Below are positions 25,727 through 34,279 of a stretch of 62,224 bases of DNA, one piece after another. The stretch lies in the IMG/VR virus record IMGVR_UViG_3300030331_005246, positions 1 through 62,224 of that record. One strand, 5' to 3'. Both the position numbers and the translations under genes were made by a program. Position 1 is the stretch's first letter. Each line of letters starts with the position of its first letter. Below the pieces are notes generated by a model, which saw only the letters and a program-made list of their open reading frames with translations, searched no databases and was not told where the DNA came from. The stretch is from a virus.

Positions 25727-26100
25727 TAAGCTGACCTTCTACACATGATGTCTAATGATTCTAAATCATCTTTGATGTAAATAATCTCTCTATTCTCTGC
25801 CCATTGTTGAATAGCATCTAACCGAGCTTGTTCAAAGAACTCTTGTGATCGATACCACTCTTCCATTGGTGAACTGGCTTTGTTACAGTTGCATCTTCTG
25901 CAGGCAGGGACCAGGTTGTACCAGTTGCTGGATCCTGATTTGAATTTGGGAATGATGTGATCAAGACTTGTTGCGACTGCTCCACAATATCCACAACAGT
26001 GATTCCAGGCTTTGTATATTTCTTCTCGAAAGCGTTTCTTGGCAAGTTTTGGAGTGAGTTCAACGAGGAGGGCGAGTGGTTCGTTCTCCGTCTTGAACAT
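25726..26100 (-). CDS. HNH endonuclease (124 aa)
   Basis: A compact HNH motif is present: CCGYCG (about 35-40), SLDHIIPK with the His-metal ligand (45-52), then NLVPACRRCNCNK. The two CxxC pairs form the usual zinc knuckle. In structural operons such proteins can assist DNA packaging or act as free-standing homing nucleases. The stop touches the start of the 999-residue virion gene. It diverges from the HTH gene at 26231. Confidence 0.85.
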   Translation of the reverse strand: MFKTENEPLALLVELTPKLAKKRFREEIYKAWNHCCGYCGAVATSLDHIIPKFKSGSSNWYNLVPACRRCNCNKASSPMEEWYRSQEFFEQARLDAIQQWAENREIIYIKDDLESLDIMCRRSA

Positions 26101-26177
26101 AATATACTTGCTACTCTGTCAATTTTAGGCTCGATAAATATACAAAACTAAACACATATTTTTTTAAAGTTTTATTG

Positions 26178-26205
26178 TTGACATTACTCTATGGAAGTCT
26201 AATTT
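26178..26205 (+). promoter_or_regulatory. Sigma70-like promoter before HTH gene
   Basis: A perfect -35 TTGACA (26178-26183) is followed after 16 bp by TAATTT (26200-26205) and AT-rich sequence. It points at the gene starting at 26231. The -10 match is only partial. Confidence 0.45.
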
Positions 26206-26230
26206 AAATCAGTAGCTAGTTTCACTAACC

Positions 26231-26455
26231 ATGCAGTTTCACTACTGGGTTCCTGTTTCAAAAGCGGAAAAGATCCTAGAGATTGACCGCAAAGACCTGC
26301 ACCGCATGCGGAAAAAAGGTATTTTCAAACTCGGTACGCACTTTGGAGCTGGTCCTAGAACACGCTCACAGGACACCTTCTATTGGCACATTCCGAGTGT
26401 CAGGGAGATCCTTAAGCAGCAACGAGGCACTCAGTCTTCTGTGCATGCCGCTTAG
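26231..26455 (+). CDS. Small DNA-binding protein, Xis/HTH-like
   Basis: The 74-residue protein has a helix-turn-helix-like start (VSKAEKILEIDRKDLHRMRK), a basic turn (KKGIF), and a strand-wing segment (YWHIPSVREIL). Its size and layout fit an excisionase or small repressor. It is an isolated plus-strand gene in a minus-strand block, has its own promoter, and converges on (44-bp overlap) the integrase-like remnant. Confidence 0.6.
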   Translation: MQFHYWVPVSKAEKILEIDRKDLHRMRKKGIFKLGTHFGAGPRTRSQDTFYWHIPSVREILKQQRGTQSSVHAA

Positions 26456-26831
26456 ACCATTTATCTGCAATCTTGCGGTGTTCATGCGCCGCAAGAAAAT
26501 GGTTTATGGAAAGCTGGATGTGACTTGACTTTAAAGTCATTTCTAGCTTACGGGTGAGGGGATACCAGCGGCCTTTCAGTTTGGAAGGCTGCCTTTTTTT
26601 GATTTGTAGAATCACCGCCCATTGAGGGTGGTGTGGTTTGATTGGTTTTTTCTTAGATCGGATATTAATGCTGTCGTCATCGTTCCAGGTAAACCCTTCT
26701 AGCTCTTCTGGGGGCTTTCCATAAGTAGCAATCAAGCTCAGTAGCCAACCAACATCTGCAAAATCAGGCATTGAGGTTAGTTGAAAAACCTGATCAAGAA
26801 CCTCCTGATCACTCGGAGTCCGGGTAAACAT
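26412..26831 (-). CDS. Degenerate tyrosine-recombinase-like protein
   Basis: Residues about 25-75 resemble the catalytic-domain start of cyanobacterial phage-type integrases (LLSLIATYGKPPEELEG, then a KKKPIKPHHPQW strand, where active enzymes have ATYGLRPHE and conserved basic residues). The expected Arg of motif I is replaced by Lys/Pro, and no H-x-x-R or Tyr nucleophile box is seen in the remaining 65 residues. It looks like a shortened, inactive derivative or an unrelated small protein with chance likeness. It sits tail to tail with the Xis/HTH-like gene. Confidence 0.42.
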   Translation of the reverse strand: MFTRTPSDQEVLDQVFQLTSMPDFADVGWLLSLIATYGKPPEELEGFTWNDDDSINIRSKKKPIKPHHPQWAVILQIKKRQPSKLKGRWYPLTRKLEMTLKSSHIQLSINHFLAAHEHRKIADKWSKRHAQKTECLVAA

Positions 26832-26963
26832 GATTAATGAGGAGCTGTAAGAGAACTATAGGCATAGTGGTATACCACTAACGTTCTTCAGATTGTTTTT
26901 ATTAAAAAGACTTATGTCTTCTTAATGAATTCATTATAAAGGTTAACTCTTGTCAAGTCAAAT

Positions 26964-28709
26964 CTAGTAGTTACTATCTTTGAAATCCCAATTACTAATC
27001 GTGAATCCAGATGGTTGTGGGGTCACTGCTGGTGTTCCACCAGACGCAACGTTATAAACATTTCCCTGCTGATCAATCATTCCAAAATTCTGCATCAAGA
27101 TAAACTCTTGAGGAACATTGATCAACTTAGTTATCATTGGTCCCATCATTGGTGATTGAAGATTAAATGGTGGCGTATCCATGTAACCCAAGCCGTAATA
27201 GCAAAGTCTTTCAAAGGCTTTCTCTTGACTTTTTGCAGTGTCAGTAACTAGTTTTTGTTCCCATGCAGCCATCGATCCGGCGTTGACAGGGAAGTCTGAT
27301 GGTTCATTAGGGAACTGGCCATCGGCATAACGCATGGCATAGATATGCTTGCAGTATCTATATTCATCTAAAGTGTAAGTCCAGAAATCACTGATCTCTC
27401 TGACTCGATCAGTTCCTAATTTTTTATAGTCGCCATACTTTGGCATGCCTTCTGCAACACCACTGGGTTCTATTCGATCACCAAATCCTCTGCGATACTG
27501 CATTCCAAAATCAGCAAAGATTCCCGGTAGATCACGGTACAATTTTTTAGGGTCATTAATATCTTTACCTACTAAGTCAGGTGGTAAGACCGCTCCTAAT
27601 GGTGCAAAGCGTGTTGCTCCTATAAATCCTTCACCACTGGGATAGACAATCAGCATTTGTTTATTGTCTGCTACATCATTAAATATTTTTTGTTGTGCTG
27701 CTACTAATATTTTTCCTCTTTCATTGGCGCGTACCATTTCTTCGTAACGACCTGGTTTAACTGTGGCACATTTGCTTTTGGCAAATTTTTGTCCTTTACG
27801 TAAACCTAAACTTGAAAGATAAGCATAATTACGACGACTGAAATCTTGACAACTACAAGAATACCGGGCACCTGTTTGAAAGAATCTTCCTGCATGGGGT
27901 GGAATTTTTGATGGCGTCTCTAGCACTCCATCTTCTGTTGACTGTACTGAACCTCGTTTGGCTAACTTTAAAACTCCTTGGTTCTGATCTACATCGATTA
28001 ATGTGGCTTGAACAAACCCGAAACGTTTTCCTGTTAAAGGATCACGTGTATCTGAATCAATAGCTTGGCCAGAAAAAGTAACAATTGTATCTTCTAAGAT
28101 GTCTCCATTAATCGGTTTGATTCCCACTGGTCCGCCGATCGATACAAATAAAGGAGGAGGCACTGGGCCTGATACTCCTGAAATTGTTATTGGTCCAAAG
28201 ACACCACTTAGTTGTATGTACCAAAAATCTAAATTATCTTGTGGTCGTCCTAAGAATAATTTATCTGCTGGAACCTCACCTGAAATAGCCAGAGGTGTTC
28301 CGTTTTGAGCCGTTAATCCATCAAAGCGTAAGTTACCTGCTTCAATTTTACCGGCCCAATGCATGCCATATTCTTTATTTTCAGTTATAAATCCTTGTAG
28401 TGATCCGCTAATAAATGGTGGTCTGTTACCAACAACAGGTTGGCTTCCTAATGGAACTTCATAAATGAATCTGTAAAAGAAAGGACGTTCAACACCATTC
28501 GATGTTGCTAATTCCCAGCCGCGTCTCCACCTGGACCAGGCAGCTTCTCGATCACTGGTATAAATAGCATCTGGAATACTTCCACCGAAGTCACCCTGGA
28601 TCGGTGCAATGGTATATTTTTTTGTTCCGATATCAGGCTTTTCTATTTTAGAAAAAGAATTCGCACCGAAGTTTCCAAAGTTACCTCCTGGCCGTCTTCT
28701 TTTTCCCAT
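26964..28709 (-). CDS. Virion protein with split SWIM-like zinc motif (581 aa)
   Basis: Residues 283-294 read YSCSCQDFSRRN and residues 451-460 read RYCKHIYAMR. Together they form the CxC...CxH ligand set and flanking residues of a SWIM zinc finger (usual form CxCxDFxxR..CKHIxA), but split by about 165 residues. The rest is beta-rich with Gly/Pro-rich segments (SGVSGPVPPPLFVSIGGP). The next gene upstream in the operon starts 1 bp away. Context suggests a structural tail or baseplate-like protein; zinc binding is inferred. Confidence 0.65.
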   Translation of the reverse strand: MGKRRRPGGNFGNFGANSFSKIEKPDIGTKKYTIAPIQGDFGGSIPDAIYTSDREAAWSRWRRGWELATSNGVERPFFYRFIYEVPLGSQPVVGNRPPFISGSLQGFITENKEYGMHWAGKIEAGNLRFDGLTAQNGTPLAISGEVPADKLFLGRPQDNLDFWYIQLSGVFGPITISGVSGPVPPPLFVSIGGPVGIKPINGDILEDTIVTFSGQAIDSDTRDPLTGKRFGFVQATLIDVDQNQGVLKLAKRGSVQSTEDGVLETPSKIPPHAGRFFQTGARYSCSCQDFSRRNYAYLSSLGLRKGQKFAKSKCATVKPGRYEEMVRANERGKILVAAQQKIFNDVADNKQMLIVYPSGEGFIGATRFAPLGAVLPPDLVGKDINDPKKLYRDLPGIFADFGMQYRRGFGDRIEPSGVAEGMPKYGDYKKLGTDRVREISDFWTYTLDEYRYCKHIYAMRYADGQFPNEPSDFPVNAGSMAAWEQKLVTDTAKSQEKAFERLCYYGLGYMDTPPFNLQSPMMGPMITKLINVPQEFILMQNFGMIDQQGNVYNVASGGTPAVTPQPSGFTISNWDFKDSNY

Positions 28710-28710
28710 A

Positions 28711-29490
28711 TCAATAGAAACCGCCTTGGCAAGTTACATGGGCACCTGGGATGTAACCAGAGATTGAACTAAAGGCTCCACGTTGCTGAACACCGATGTA
28801 AAGTCGTTGTCCTCTTTGTAAAACAATTGCACGATTTTTTAATGGTGTAGCTGGTCCCAAACCTGCTGTACTTCCAGTTTCAGGCACAGGGGCCATGAGT
28901 TCTGGCATCACATCACTACAATCGACGGCTTGGACACCCTCTGGAATTGTTTTGGAAAACAACACTCGGTAGTCACCATCACCAGGGATAGGAACTGTGG
29001 TGCCATTAACTAAATAAGCTACGAAAGTGACACTGGGTTGAGTCGTATCGTTTGGTGAAGTATATGAAAAACCCCCTGCAATGTTGTATGAGATTGCAGT
29101 GTTTACACCACCAGATGTAACTAATCCTGTATAAGTATAAAAACCTACGCCATTGCCAGGTGGAGTTGAAAGAACTCCTGTTTCTTGTACGTGAACGGCT
29201 TGACCACTGACTAAACCAATATACTCACCTGATGTTGCTGTATTAACAACGTAATCAGGATTAGTGCCAATAGTAGTGTCATCCCGTTGGATACGAATAC
29301 CATCAATGATGCCACCGCTATTGTTGTCAGTGCTGAGCGTTGCATCCATATCAACGACTAGTACTGGTGCTTGTCCACCAAGTACGTTTAAGTTTGTTGC
29401 ATCACCAACAACCTGATTCGTAATTCGCGACGTTGTAATTAGCGGACGATCTACAAAAACTGGTTGCTTATTGGTATTAGTAGAAGTCAT
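28711..29490 (-). CDS. Virion structural protein (259 aa)
   Basis: The sequence is beta-rich, Thr/Gly/Val-dominated without Lys-rich regions or membrane helices (for example VSGQAVHVQETG, RGQRLYIGVQQRGAFSS). It lies between the SWIM-like protein and the transglycosylase. The composition is like that of capsid decoration or tail-surface proteins, but there is no specific signature. Confidence 0.6.
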   Translation of the reverse strand: MTSTNTNKQPVFVDRPLITTSRITNQVVGDATNLNVLGGQAPVLVVDMDATLSTDNNSGGIIDGIRIQRDDTTIGTNPDYVVNTATSGEYIGLVSGQAVHVQETGVLSTPPGNGVGFYTYTGLVTSGGVNTAISYNIAGGFSYTSPNDTTQPSVTFVAYLVNGTTVPIPGDGDYRVLFSKTIPEGVQAVDCSDVMPELMAPVPETGSTAGLGPATPLKNRAIVLQRGQRLYIGVQQRGAFSSISGYIPGAHVTCQGGFY

Positions 29491-29515
29491 TGGCTCAGTA
29501 TTCTATTGTCCTATT

Positions 29516-30241
29516 TTAGAACAACAACTCTAAGGGGTTTGCGTAGCCAGATCCAACTCCACCTGCACCCATCTTTATATTTTTAATGAAACTTTCTATT
29601 GGGCTTTTGTAGGTGCTTTTTGTTAAGCTTTGATCTTCTAACCGTTTTTGTATAGCTTGATTGAGAAGTGAATTAACAAATCCTTCAGCTATTTCTTCTT
29701 CTGGATTTTGTTTTACACCTTCAGTAAATGAGAAAAGATTGATCGTATTTCCCCCTCCACCAGAGAGTTGATTCATTTGCCGATTCAGAAAACCACTTGG
29801 GCTTACTGCATCTGAATCTGAGTAGTCACCTAAATATTCTTGTCCTATTTTGTAGAGGCTACCGCCCGGTGCCATTTGTGCACCTGTGATATCACTGTCT
29901 GTGTTATTTGAATCTTTATCTCTTTGATAGGGATTACCAACTAAAACAGTTCGGTACAGTTGTACTGCATCCATCCCTGGTTTAAATCCTCGCTGGTCAA
30001 AATACTTTTTGACATAAGGCATTTGCTCAGCAATGCTCATGTCACGTACTGGCAAGTTCACCTCATTTCTTGCCCCAGGTCCAAATTGAATTAGCCCTCG
30101 ATAGTTGCCGCCATCACCACCCCAGACATTTGGTCTGAAGCCTGATTCCATGTGGATCAGTCCTGCTAATGTCGGGGCAGGAACTCCTAGTTGTTTAGCT
30201 GTTCTGATAACTGCAGCTTTATCGTATGGAGCTAATTCCAT
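29516..30241 (-). CDS. Virion-associated lytic transglycosylase
   Basis: The N-terminal ~100 residues have the SLT fold signature: GLIHMESGFRPNVWG with the likely catalytic Glu at 32, then GLIQFGPGAR (49-58), then YVKKYFDQRG and a VGNP loop. Such enzymes open peptidoglycan during DNA entry. The C-terminal 140 residues are Gln/Ser/Asn-rich and probably tether the enzyme to the particle. Its position inside the structural operon favours a virion location over a lysis role. Confidence 0.82.
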   Translation of the reverse strand: MELAPYDKAAVIRTAKQLGVPAPTLAGLIHMESGFRPNVWGGDGGNYRGLIQFGPGARNEVNLPVRDMSIAEQMPYVKKYFDQRGFKPGMDAVQLYRTVLVGNPYQRDKDSNNTDSDITGAQMAPGGSLYKIGQEYLGDYSDSDAVSPSGFLNRQMNQLSGGGGNTINLFSFTEGVKQNPEEEIAEGFVNSLLNQAIQKRLEDQSLTKSTYKSPIESFIKNIKMGAGGVGSGYANPLELLF

Positions 30242-30243
30242 GA

Positions 30244-31104
30244 TTATTTAGCTTTTGCTTTAATGTCTGCCAGCATTTTTTCGACTTCTGCAATTCTTGA
30301 TGCCACGTCATCAATTGCAATTTGTTCTTGAACCTTAGTGTTCAGATCATCTGCAAAAGCCATTTCCACTTTTTCTTGTGGACTCATATTTGCGTATGCA
30401 AAGTTATCGCTATATGCAGTCGTGTCGTTACTTATCAGTGCTGATGTTGCTTCATTATCAATCATCGTATAAGGAGCAGTTACATATCCTTCTTTAGTGA
30501 AGTTTTCCAGAGACATTGTTTGTCCGTCTGGGAATGTTGCTCTGGTTTTAGGATCGACTGACATAACACCCCGTGGTTCATACATTTCAGGATATTTTTG
30601 TCTGTGAATTGCAAGTCCTAAGTTACGTACTGCATCCATGGACTGCTTACCCTTCATGGCCTGTTGGCCTTGTCCATAAACCTGTAAGGCAAAAGCTGTC
30701 GGATCGATCATGGTCTGCTCTGCACTTGCAGGCAGTTGAGTTGCTGGATCAACAGCAGCAGGACGCACCTGGGTGTTTGTAGTCAGCGCACCATTTTCTG
30801 TTGAAACAGGACGAGGCGGCACGTAGCCAGTGCGCTCATCACGATCTAGTTGATCTTTCAGTCGTGGATTAAAAGCATTCGGATCCCCATAAACTCGACC
30901 AGGTTGATACATGGTCTCAAAAACAGTTTTGGGCTTAGTTCCATATTTTTGGACCCCATAAGGTGCAGAACTATTTTGGATATATCTCAATTCATTACCA
31001 AGATCAAATTCTTTGCCTTTGAAGTTGGTATAAGGAATCCTGCCTTGGCCCAACATATTAGCCATATATTGGAGATTATTGAAAGGCGAATACTTTCCAG
31101 ACAT
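30244..31104 (-). CDS. Virion structural protein (286 aa)
   Basis: The protein is Tyr/Pro/Gln-rich, without membrane segments, and ends in a helical, probably coiled-coil tail (IAEVEKMLADIKAKAK). It is 2 bp upstream of the transglycosylase gene. I see no catalytic motif. A tail or internal virion protein is the most likely assignment from context. Confidence 0.6.
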   Translation of the reverse strand: MSGKYSPFNNLQYMANMLGQGRIPYTNFKGKEFDLGNELRYIQNSSAPYGVQKYGTKPKTVFETMYQPGRVYGDPNAFNPRLKDQLDRDERTGYVPPRPVSTENGALTTNTQVRPAAVDPATQLPASAEQTMIDPTAFALQVYGQGQQAMKGKQSMDAVRNLGLAIHRQKYPEMYEPRGVMSVDPKTRATFPDGQTMSLENFTKEGYVTAPYTMIDNEATSALISNDTTAYSDNFAYANMSPQEKVEMAFADDLNTKVQEQIAIDDVASRIAEVEKMLADIKAKAK

Positions 31105-31111
31105 AATACTT

Positions 31112-31594
31112 TTAGCGATACGTACGGTGTAGATAGATGTTTGCTCCTACTGCAGTATCAGCAGGGCCAGGTAGAGCCATAATGAACTCTGCACCAGAAC
31201 GTTCATATCGGTAACGTGCCTGGAATTCGTCTTTGTAGTTAGGAACGTATAGTATTTGTGCAAGACGATTTGTCTCATACAGGTATACTTCGTCCCAAAC
31301 TTTTAAGGCTTCCTTTACTGTACTTGACCTAATCGTTCGATCAACGTCACCAATGATGCCTTCAATACGTGTGCTTGGCGGCGTAAATCCTGGCTCAAAA
31401 GAAGCTAATTGTGTTTTACGTTCAGCTGCATCGCAGCGATTAATCTGATAAATAATCTTATCAGCGAAGACTGAATCCGGTACGGAATTCATTGCTTCTT
31501 CCAGACGGGCGTAATCACCTGCTGGAACACTCACAATGTAGTAGCCCAGGTGATAACGAATACGGCTTTTATTAAACTGTGAAAGCTGCGACAC
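31112..31594 (-). CDS. Putative head-tail connector protein (160 aa)
   Basis: The mixed alpha/beta protein begins MSQLSQFNKSRIRYHLGYYI and ends ANIYLHRTYR. Its size and position downstream of the capsid genes fit a connector, adaptor or stopper of the neck; helices 20-110 and a C-terminal beta hairpin are consistent. No diagnostic motif, so the call rests on genome order. Confidence 0.5.
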   Translation of the reverse strand: MSQLSQFNKSRIRYHLGYYIVSVPAGDYARLEEAMNSVPDSVFADKIIYQINRCDAAERKTQLASFEPGFTPPSTRIEGIIGDVDRTIRSSTVKEALKVWDEVYLYETNRLAQILYVPNYKDEFQARYRYERSGAEFIMALPGPADTAVGANIYLHRTYR

Positions 31595-31631
31595 GCTACC
31601 CCGTCATATCTGTTTATTATAGATCTACTCA

Positions 31632-31654
31632 ATAAAAAAAGCCCCGTAGGGCTT
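31632..31654 (-). terminator. Rho-independent terminator on minus strand
   Basis: On the minus strand the stem AAGCCC-TACG-GGGCTT is followed by a run of T residues (seven A on the plus strand, 31634-31640). It lies directly after the stop of the HhH-like gene (31659) and separates the capsid part of the operon from the downstream tail genes. Confidence 0.9.
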
Positions 31655-31658
31655 AGTT

Positions 31659-32084
31659 TCAGACGCGAACTAGATCAGCTGCAAATACTGAATCCCAATC
31701 AACTCGCGGAATTTGTCTTAGTTGTTCGAGGCTATTAAATCTTTCGCCCGACAATGACAGCTGCAATTCTTTAATATCCTTGGCGGTTTTAAGACCAACT
31801 CCCTTAATGTGATCAGCAATCATTTGAGCAGTAGCGCCGTTAATGTTTAACCGTTGATCAGTAGGGAACTTGCGTGGTTCATCTCCTTTAGCTGCATCTT
31901 TTACTTGTAATGATTTTACTTTCTTAGTTGCATTTGGATCTTGTTCAATTTCCGTATGGTAGACCGTAAAGATTTTTCCGTCTTGATCTTCTACCATATA
32001 CCAATCGCCATCTTCCCACTCAGTTACAACTTTAACGCGGGCTCCAGTTCGCTTATGTTGATAAAGCATTGATGTGTCAGGCAT
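31659..32084 (-). CDS. Protein with helix-hairpin-helix-like domain (141 aa)
   Basis: I use ATG 32084 (MPDTSMLYQHKRTGARVKVV). The N-terminal half looks like a small beta-barrel (VVTEWEDGDWYMVEDQDGKI). The C-terminal half resembles paired HhH motifs (LNINGATAQMIADHIKGVG, LKTAKDIKELQ, LEQLRQIPRVD), as in ComEA-type DNA-binding proteins. A DNA-contacting role near the capsid is possible. The gene ends at a strong terminator. Confidence 0.65.
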   Translation of the reverse strand: MPDTSMLYQHKRTGARVKVVTEWEDGDWYMVEDQDGKIFTVYHTEIEQDPNATKKVKSLQVKDAAKGDEPRKFPTDQRLNINGATAQMIADHIKGVGLKTAKDIKELQLSLSGERFNSLEQLRQIPRVDWDSVFAADLVRV

Positions 32085-32085
32085 T

Positions 32086-32110
32086 AGGACCAATATTTAT
32101 TACTGGTCCT
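32086..32110 (-). promoter_or_regulatory. Hairpin just upstream of HhH-like gene
   Basis: The 7-bp stem AGGACCA / TGGTCCT with an 11-nt AT-rich loop ends two bases before the ATG at 32084 on the minus strand. It may act on translation of that gene or mark an RNA processing site. Confidence 0.4.
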
Positions 32111-32122
32111 ATGTTAACCTAA

Positions 32123-32166
32123 TTAGCCACTATTTTTCTGAATTGAGTAGATAAAATAGCGGCTAA
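32123..32166 (-). terminator. Long hairpin after the structural gene at 32172
   Basis: TTAGCC-x-CTATTTT (32123-32136) pairs with AAAATAG-x-GGCTAA (32153-32166): 13 of 14 positions around a 16-nt loop. It begins six bases past the stop of the upstream gene. There is no T-run beyond it, so it may be a 3'-end stabiliser or a factor-dependent terminator. Confidence 0.5.
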
Positions 32167-32171
32167 TACGC

Positions 32172-32972
32172 TCAGTTGTACTGTTGGCCTGGAAGCAGAC
32201 TTTCAGTCTTGTATGGCAGATACTGTTCAATGTCGTTGTAGTTGACAGGAACGTCAGGCTGGATAAAGCAAACTTCAACAATGATGTATCCGACATTACC
32301 GGCGACGAAGTCTGCATCGGTAATTGCCCAACCACCAGCGACAGATGTGCTGTTCGTTGCTGCCTTGGAATAGACAAAGAACTCTTGTCCTGAGGTGTAC
32401 TCCTTGTAGAGCATTGGCGTGGTCAGAGTGGTAGCAGTCTGGAAAGGATTGGTTCCCAGAGCACCACTACCTGCAGGGATGTTGTTAGAAACTGCAGTCA
32501 GGTTGGCTGCTTGAACAACACCGGAGAAGCTCTCGGGAGCTGTAGCAGTACCAGGGCCGAAGCCAATGACTTGAGTTGCGTTCTCAGTAATGATGCCGTC
32601 CTCAGCAACGCGACCGTCGCCCCAGCCAGAAGCAACTGAAATAGAAGCACGGTAGACATAAGCAGGACGCTCTGTACTACCACTAACAACCATGCCAGTG
32701 ATGTTTTGGCGAGTGGCGTCATTCTTGTAAGGAGAAGGAATGACCACCTGCGATACGTCAACGAAATCTGCACCAGCGTTACCACTGGTGTTCGTGACGG
32801 CTACATAGCCACGGAGCTGGAAGAAACGCCAGCCAGGGTTAGCTAAGACAGAAGTCGGGCCACCATATGAACCCACTGCAGTACCACCTGCAATAGGAAT
32901 GTTTTGATACCAGCCGTTGAGCGGCTCAGCCATATCGGCTGGGTAAATAACTTTTGCTGTTCTGTATGTCAT
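32172..32972 (-). CDS. Virion structural protein, possible capsid decoration (266 aa)
   Basis: The protein is beta-rich, Ala/Thr/Val/Gly-dominated, with no Cys-rich or membrane region (MTYRTAKVIYPADMAEPLNG; YIIVEVCFIQPDVPVNYND). It follows the major capsid gene directly and is closed by hairpins, as expected for a highly expressed structural gene. A decoration or second capsid protein is the leading idea. Confidence 0.62.
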   Translation of the reverse strand: MTYRTAKVIYPADMAEPLNGWYQNIPIAGGTAVGSYGGPTSVLANPGWRFFQLRGYVAVTNTSGNAGADFVDVSQVVIPSPYKNDATRQNITGMVVSGSTERPAYVYRASISVASGWGDGRVAEDGIITENATQVIGFGPGTATAPESFSGVVQAANLTAVSNNIPAGSGALGTNPFQTATTLTTPMLYKEYTSGQEFFVYSKAATNSTSVAGGWAITDADFVAGNVGYIIVEVCFIQPDVPVNYNDIEQYLPYKTESLLPGQQYN

Positions 32973-33008
32973 CGATTGTATCCTTTTATTTGTGTATTAG
33001 TTTGTACG

Positions 33009-34172
33009 TCAAACGTTACCATCATCAGCAACAAAGCTGAATGCGGTGGTGATGAAATCGGTGTTTAACACTTCAAAACCGGCGTACAATTGCCAGATCA
33101 AAATGATAAAGCGACTGAAGTCATCGTTGTTGTTAATTAACACTTGGGCATTGGGTCCACCAATACCTACGCCGATGGATTGAGGGCCGAAGAAGAAACC
33201 TTGAGCCACTTCTTCTGCTGCATAAGGAGCAGCGCCAGTGAAGGAAGCTTGTACAGCTTTGGTGGGGAAGTTGGTTGACTCGAAGAACTTAACGCCTTCA
33301 AACTGGACACCAGTAGGCATCACAGGTTCACCGGCCAGGAAATACCCTTGTCCAGCCTGGGGACCCATGTAGAAGCTGGTGTTGTTAGGCATCATGGGGT
33401 TAGCCATGTACATGCCTTGTCCAGGATTGCCGCTGTAGCGGGCGATCTCACGGAAGTCTTCGTCCCTCCGCAGATGCATCATGAATGTGGGATCACAAAT
33501 ACAGCGGTACATTCCGTCTGCAAATGTGGGCACATTGCGCTTTCTCAGATCTTTGACGACCTCAAGAAGGTCAGTACGAACCGAGAACTGCTGGACCTGT
33601 GCAGTGAATTCTGCAGCAGTGTAGGTGATTTGATTTTGGGCGTTCTTTGCTTTGTCGCCAGCAAAATAGTAACCACCTTGCTTGGAGTTGGCTTGGCCTT
33701 GTGCTTCTGCTTTTGCAAGCTCATCAATGAAGACGCGGTCACGCCAACGGCGATAGTCATCCAGCAGCGTCAAGCTACCGATGGACTGGTGGAACATGTT
33801 GAGGTTGCCGGTGTCTAACAGCAGACGCTGTGCAGTCACCAAGGTTTCCCGTGCAATCTTGAACGTAGAAGGCTGGGTAGGATCGCCTGGATCTGCAGGG
33901 CCGGTGTATTCCTTAAGCACCACCAGAACTTTCTCTTTAGTGATGTTACGGCTATTTGCAGTACCAATCGTCTGGTCGGAGATACGCTCGCGGCTATCCT
34001 TAGTACCAGGTTGTCCCCAAAACTTGTAACGATCGAGTTGCACAGTCTGGCCGGGTTGTGATGTGAAATCATGCACAACTACAGGCTCTGTTGCCATCTC
34101 ACAGATGTAAGCTGGGTGGGGCCGATATAATTCAGCACCTAAGATTTTTGGAAAATCGTTGTCTAAGAACAC
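33009..34172 (-). CDS. Major capsid protein candidate
   Basis: The 387-residue protein begins at GTG 34172, with a strong GGAGG ribosome site upstream. It has the length and position (after portal, scaffold and a small gene) expected of a major capsid protein. The sequence is an alpha/beta mix with few charges at the ends (FLDNDFPKILGAELYRPHP) and a long helix (YRRWRDRVFIDELAKAEAQG), reminiscent of N4 gp56-type capsid proteins. That subfamily match was not tested. Confidence 0.75.
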   Translation of the reverse strand: MFLDNDFPKILGAELYRPHPAYICEMATEPVVVHDFTSQPGQTVQLDRYKFWGQPGTKDSRERISDQTIGTANSRNITKEKVLVVLKEYTGPADPGDPTQPSTFKIARETLVTAQRLLLDTGNLNMFHQSIGSLTLLDDYRRWRDRVFIDELAKAEAQGQANSKQGGYYFAGDKAKNAQNQITYTAAEFTAQVQQFSVRTDLLEVVKDLRKRNVPTFADGMYRCICDPTFMMHLRRDEDFREIARYSGNPGQGMYMANPMMPNNTSFYMGPQAGQGYFLAGEPVMPTGVQFEGVKFFESTNFPTKAVQASFTGAAPYAAEEVAQGFFFGPQSIGVGIGGPNAQVLINNNDDFSRFIILIWQLYAGFEVLNTDFITTAFSFVADDGNV

Positions 34173-34205
34173 TTTCTTTTATCCTCCAGTGTCGCAGGAA
34201 TAATG

Positions 34206-34235
34206 TTTTTGTCGGTCGAAAGATTCGGACAAAAA
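34206..34235 (-). promoter_or_regulatory. Hairpin before the major capsid gene
   Basis: The 8-bp arms TTTTTGTC (34206-34213) and GACAAAAA (34228-34235) bracket 14 nt in the 107 bp gap between the gene at 34280 and the capsid gene. It may be a processing site, attenuator or terminator allowing separate capsid expression. Confidence 0.4.
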
Positions 34236-34279
34236 GTCCTATCTAAATTTAAGTTTAACAGTCTTTAATGTTTGTAGTA

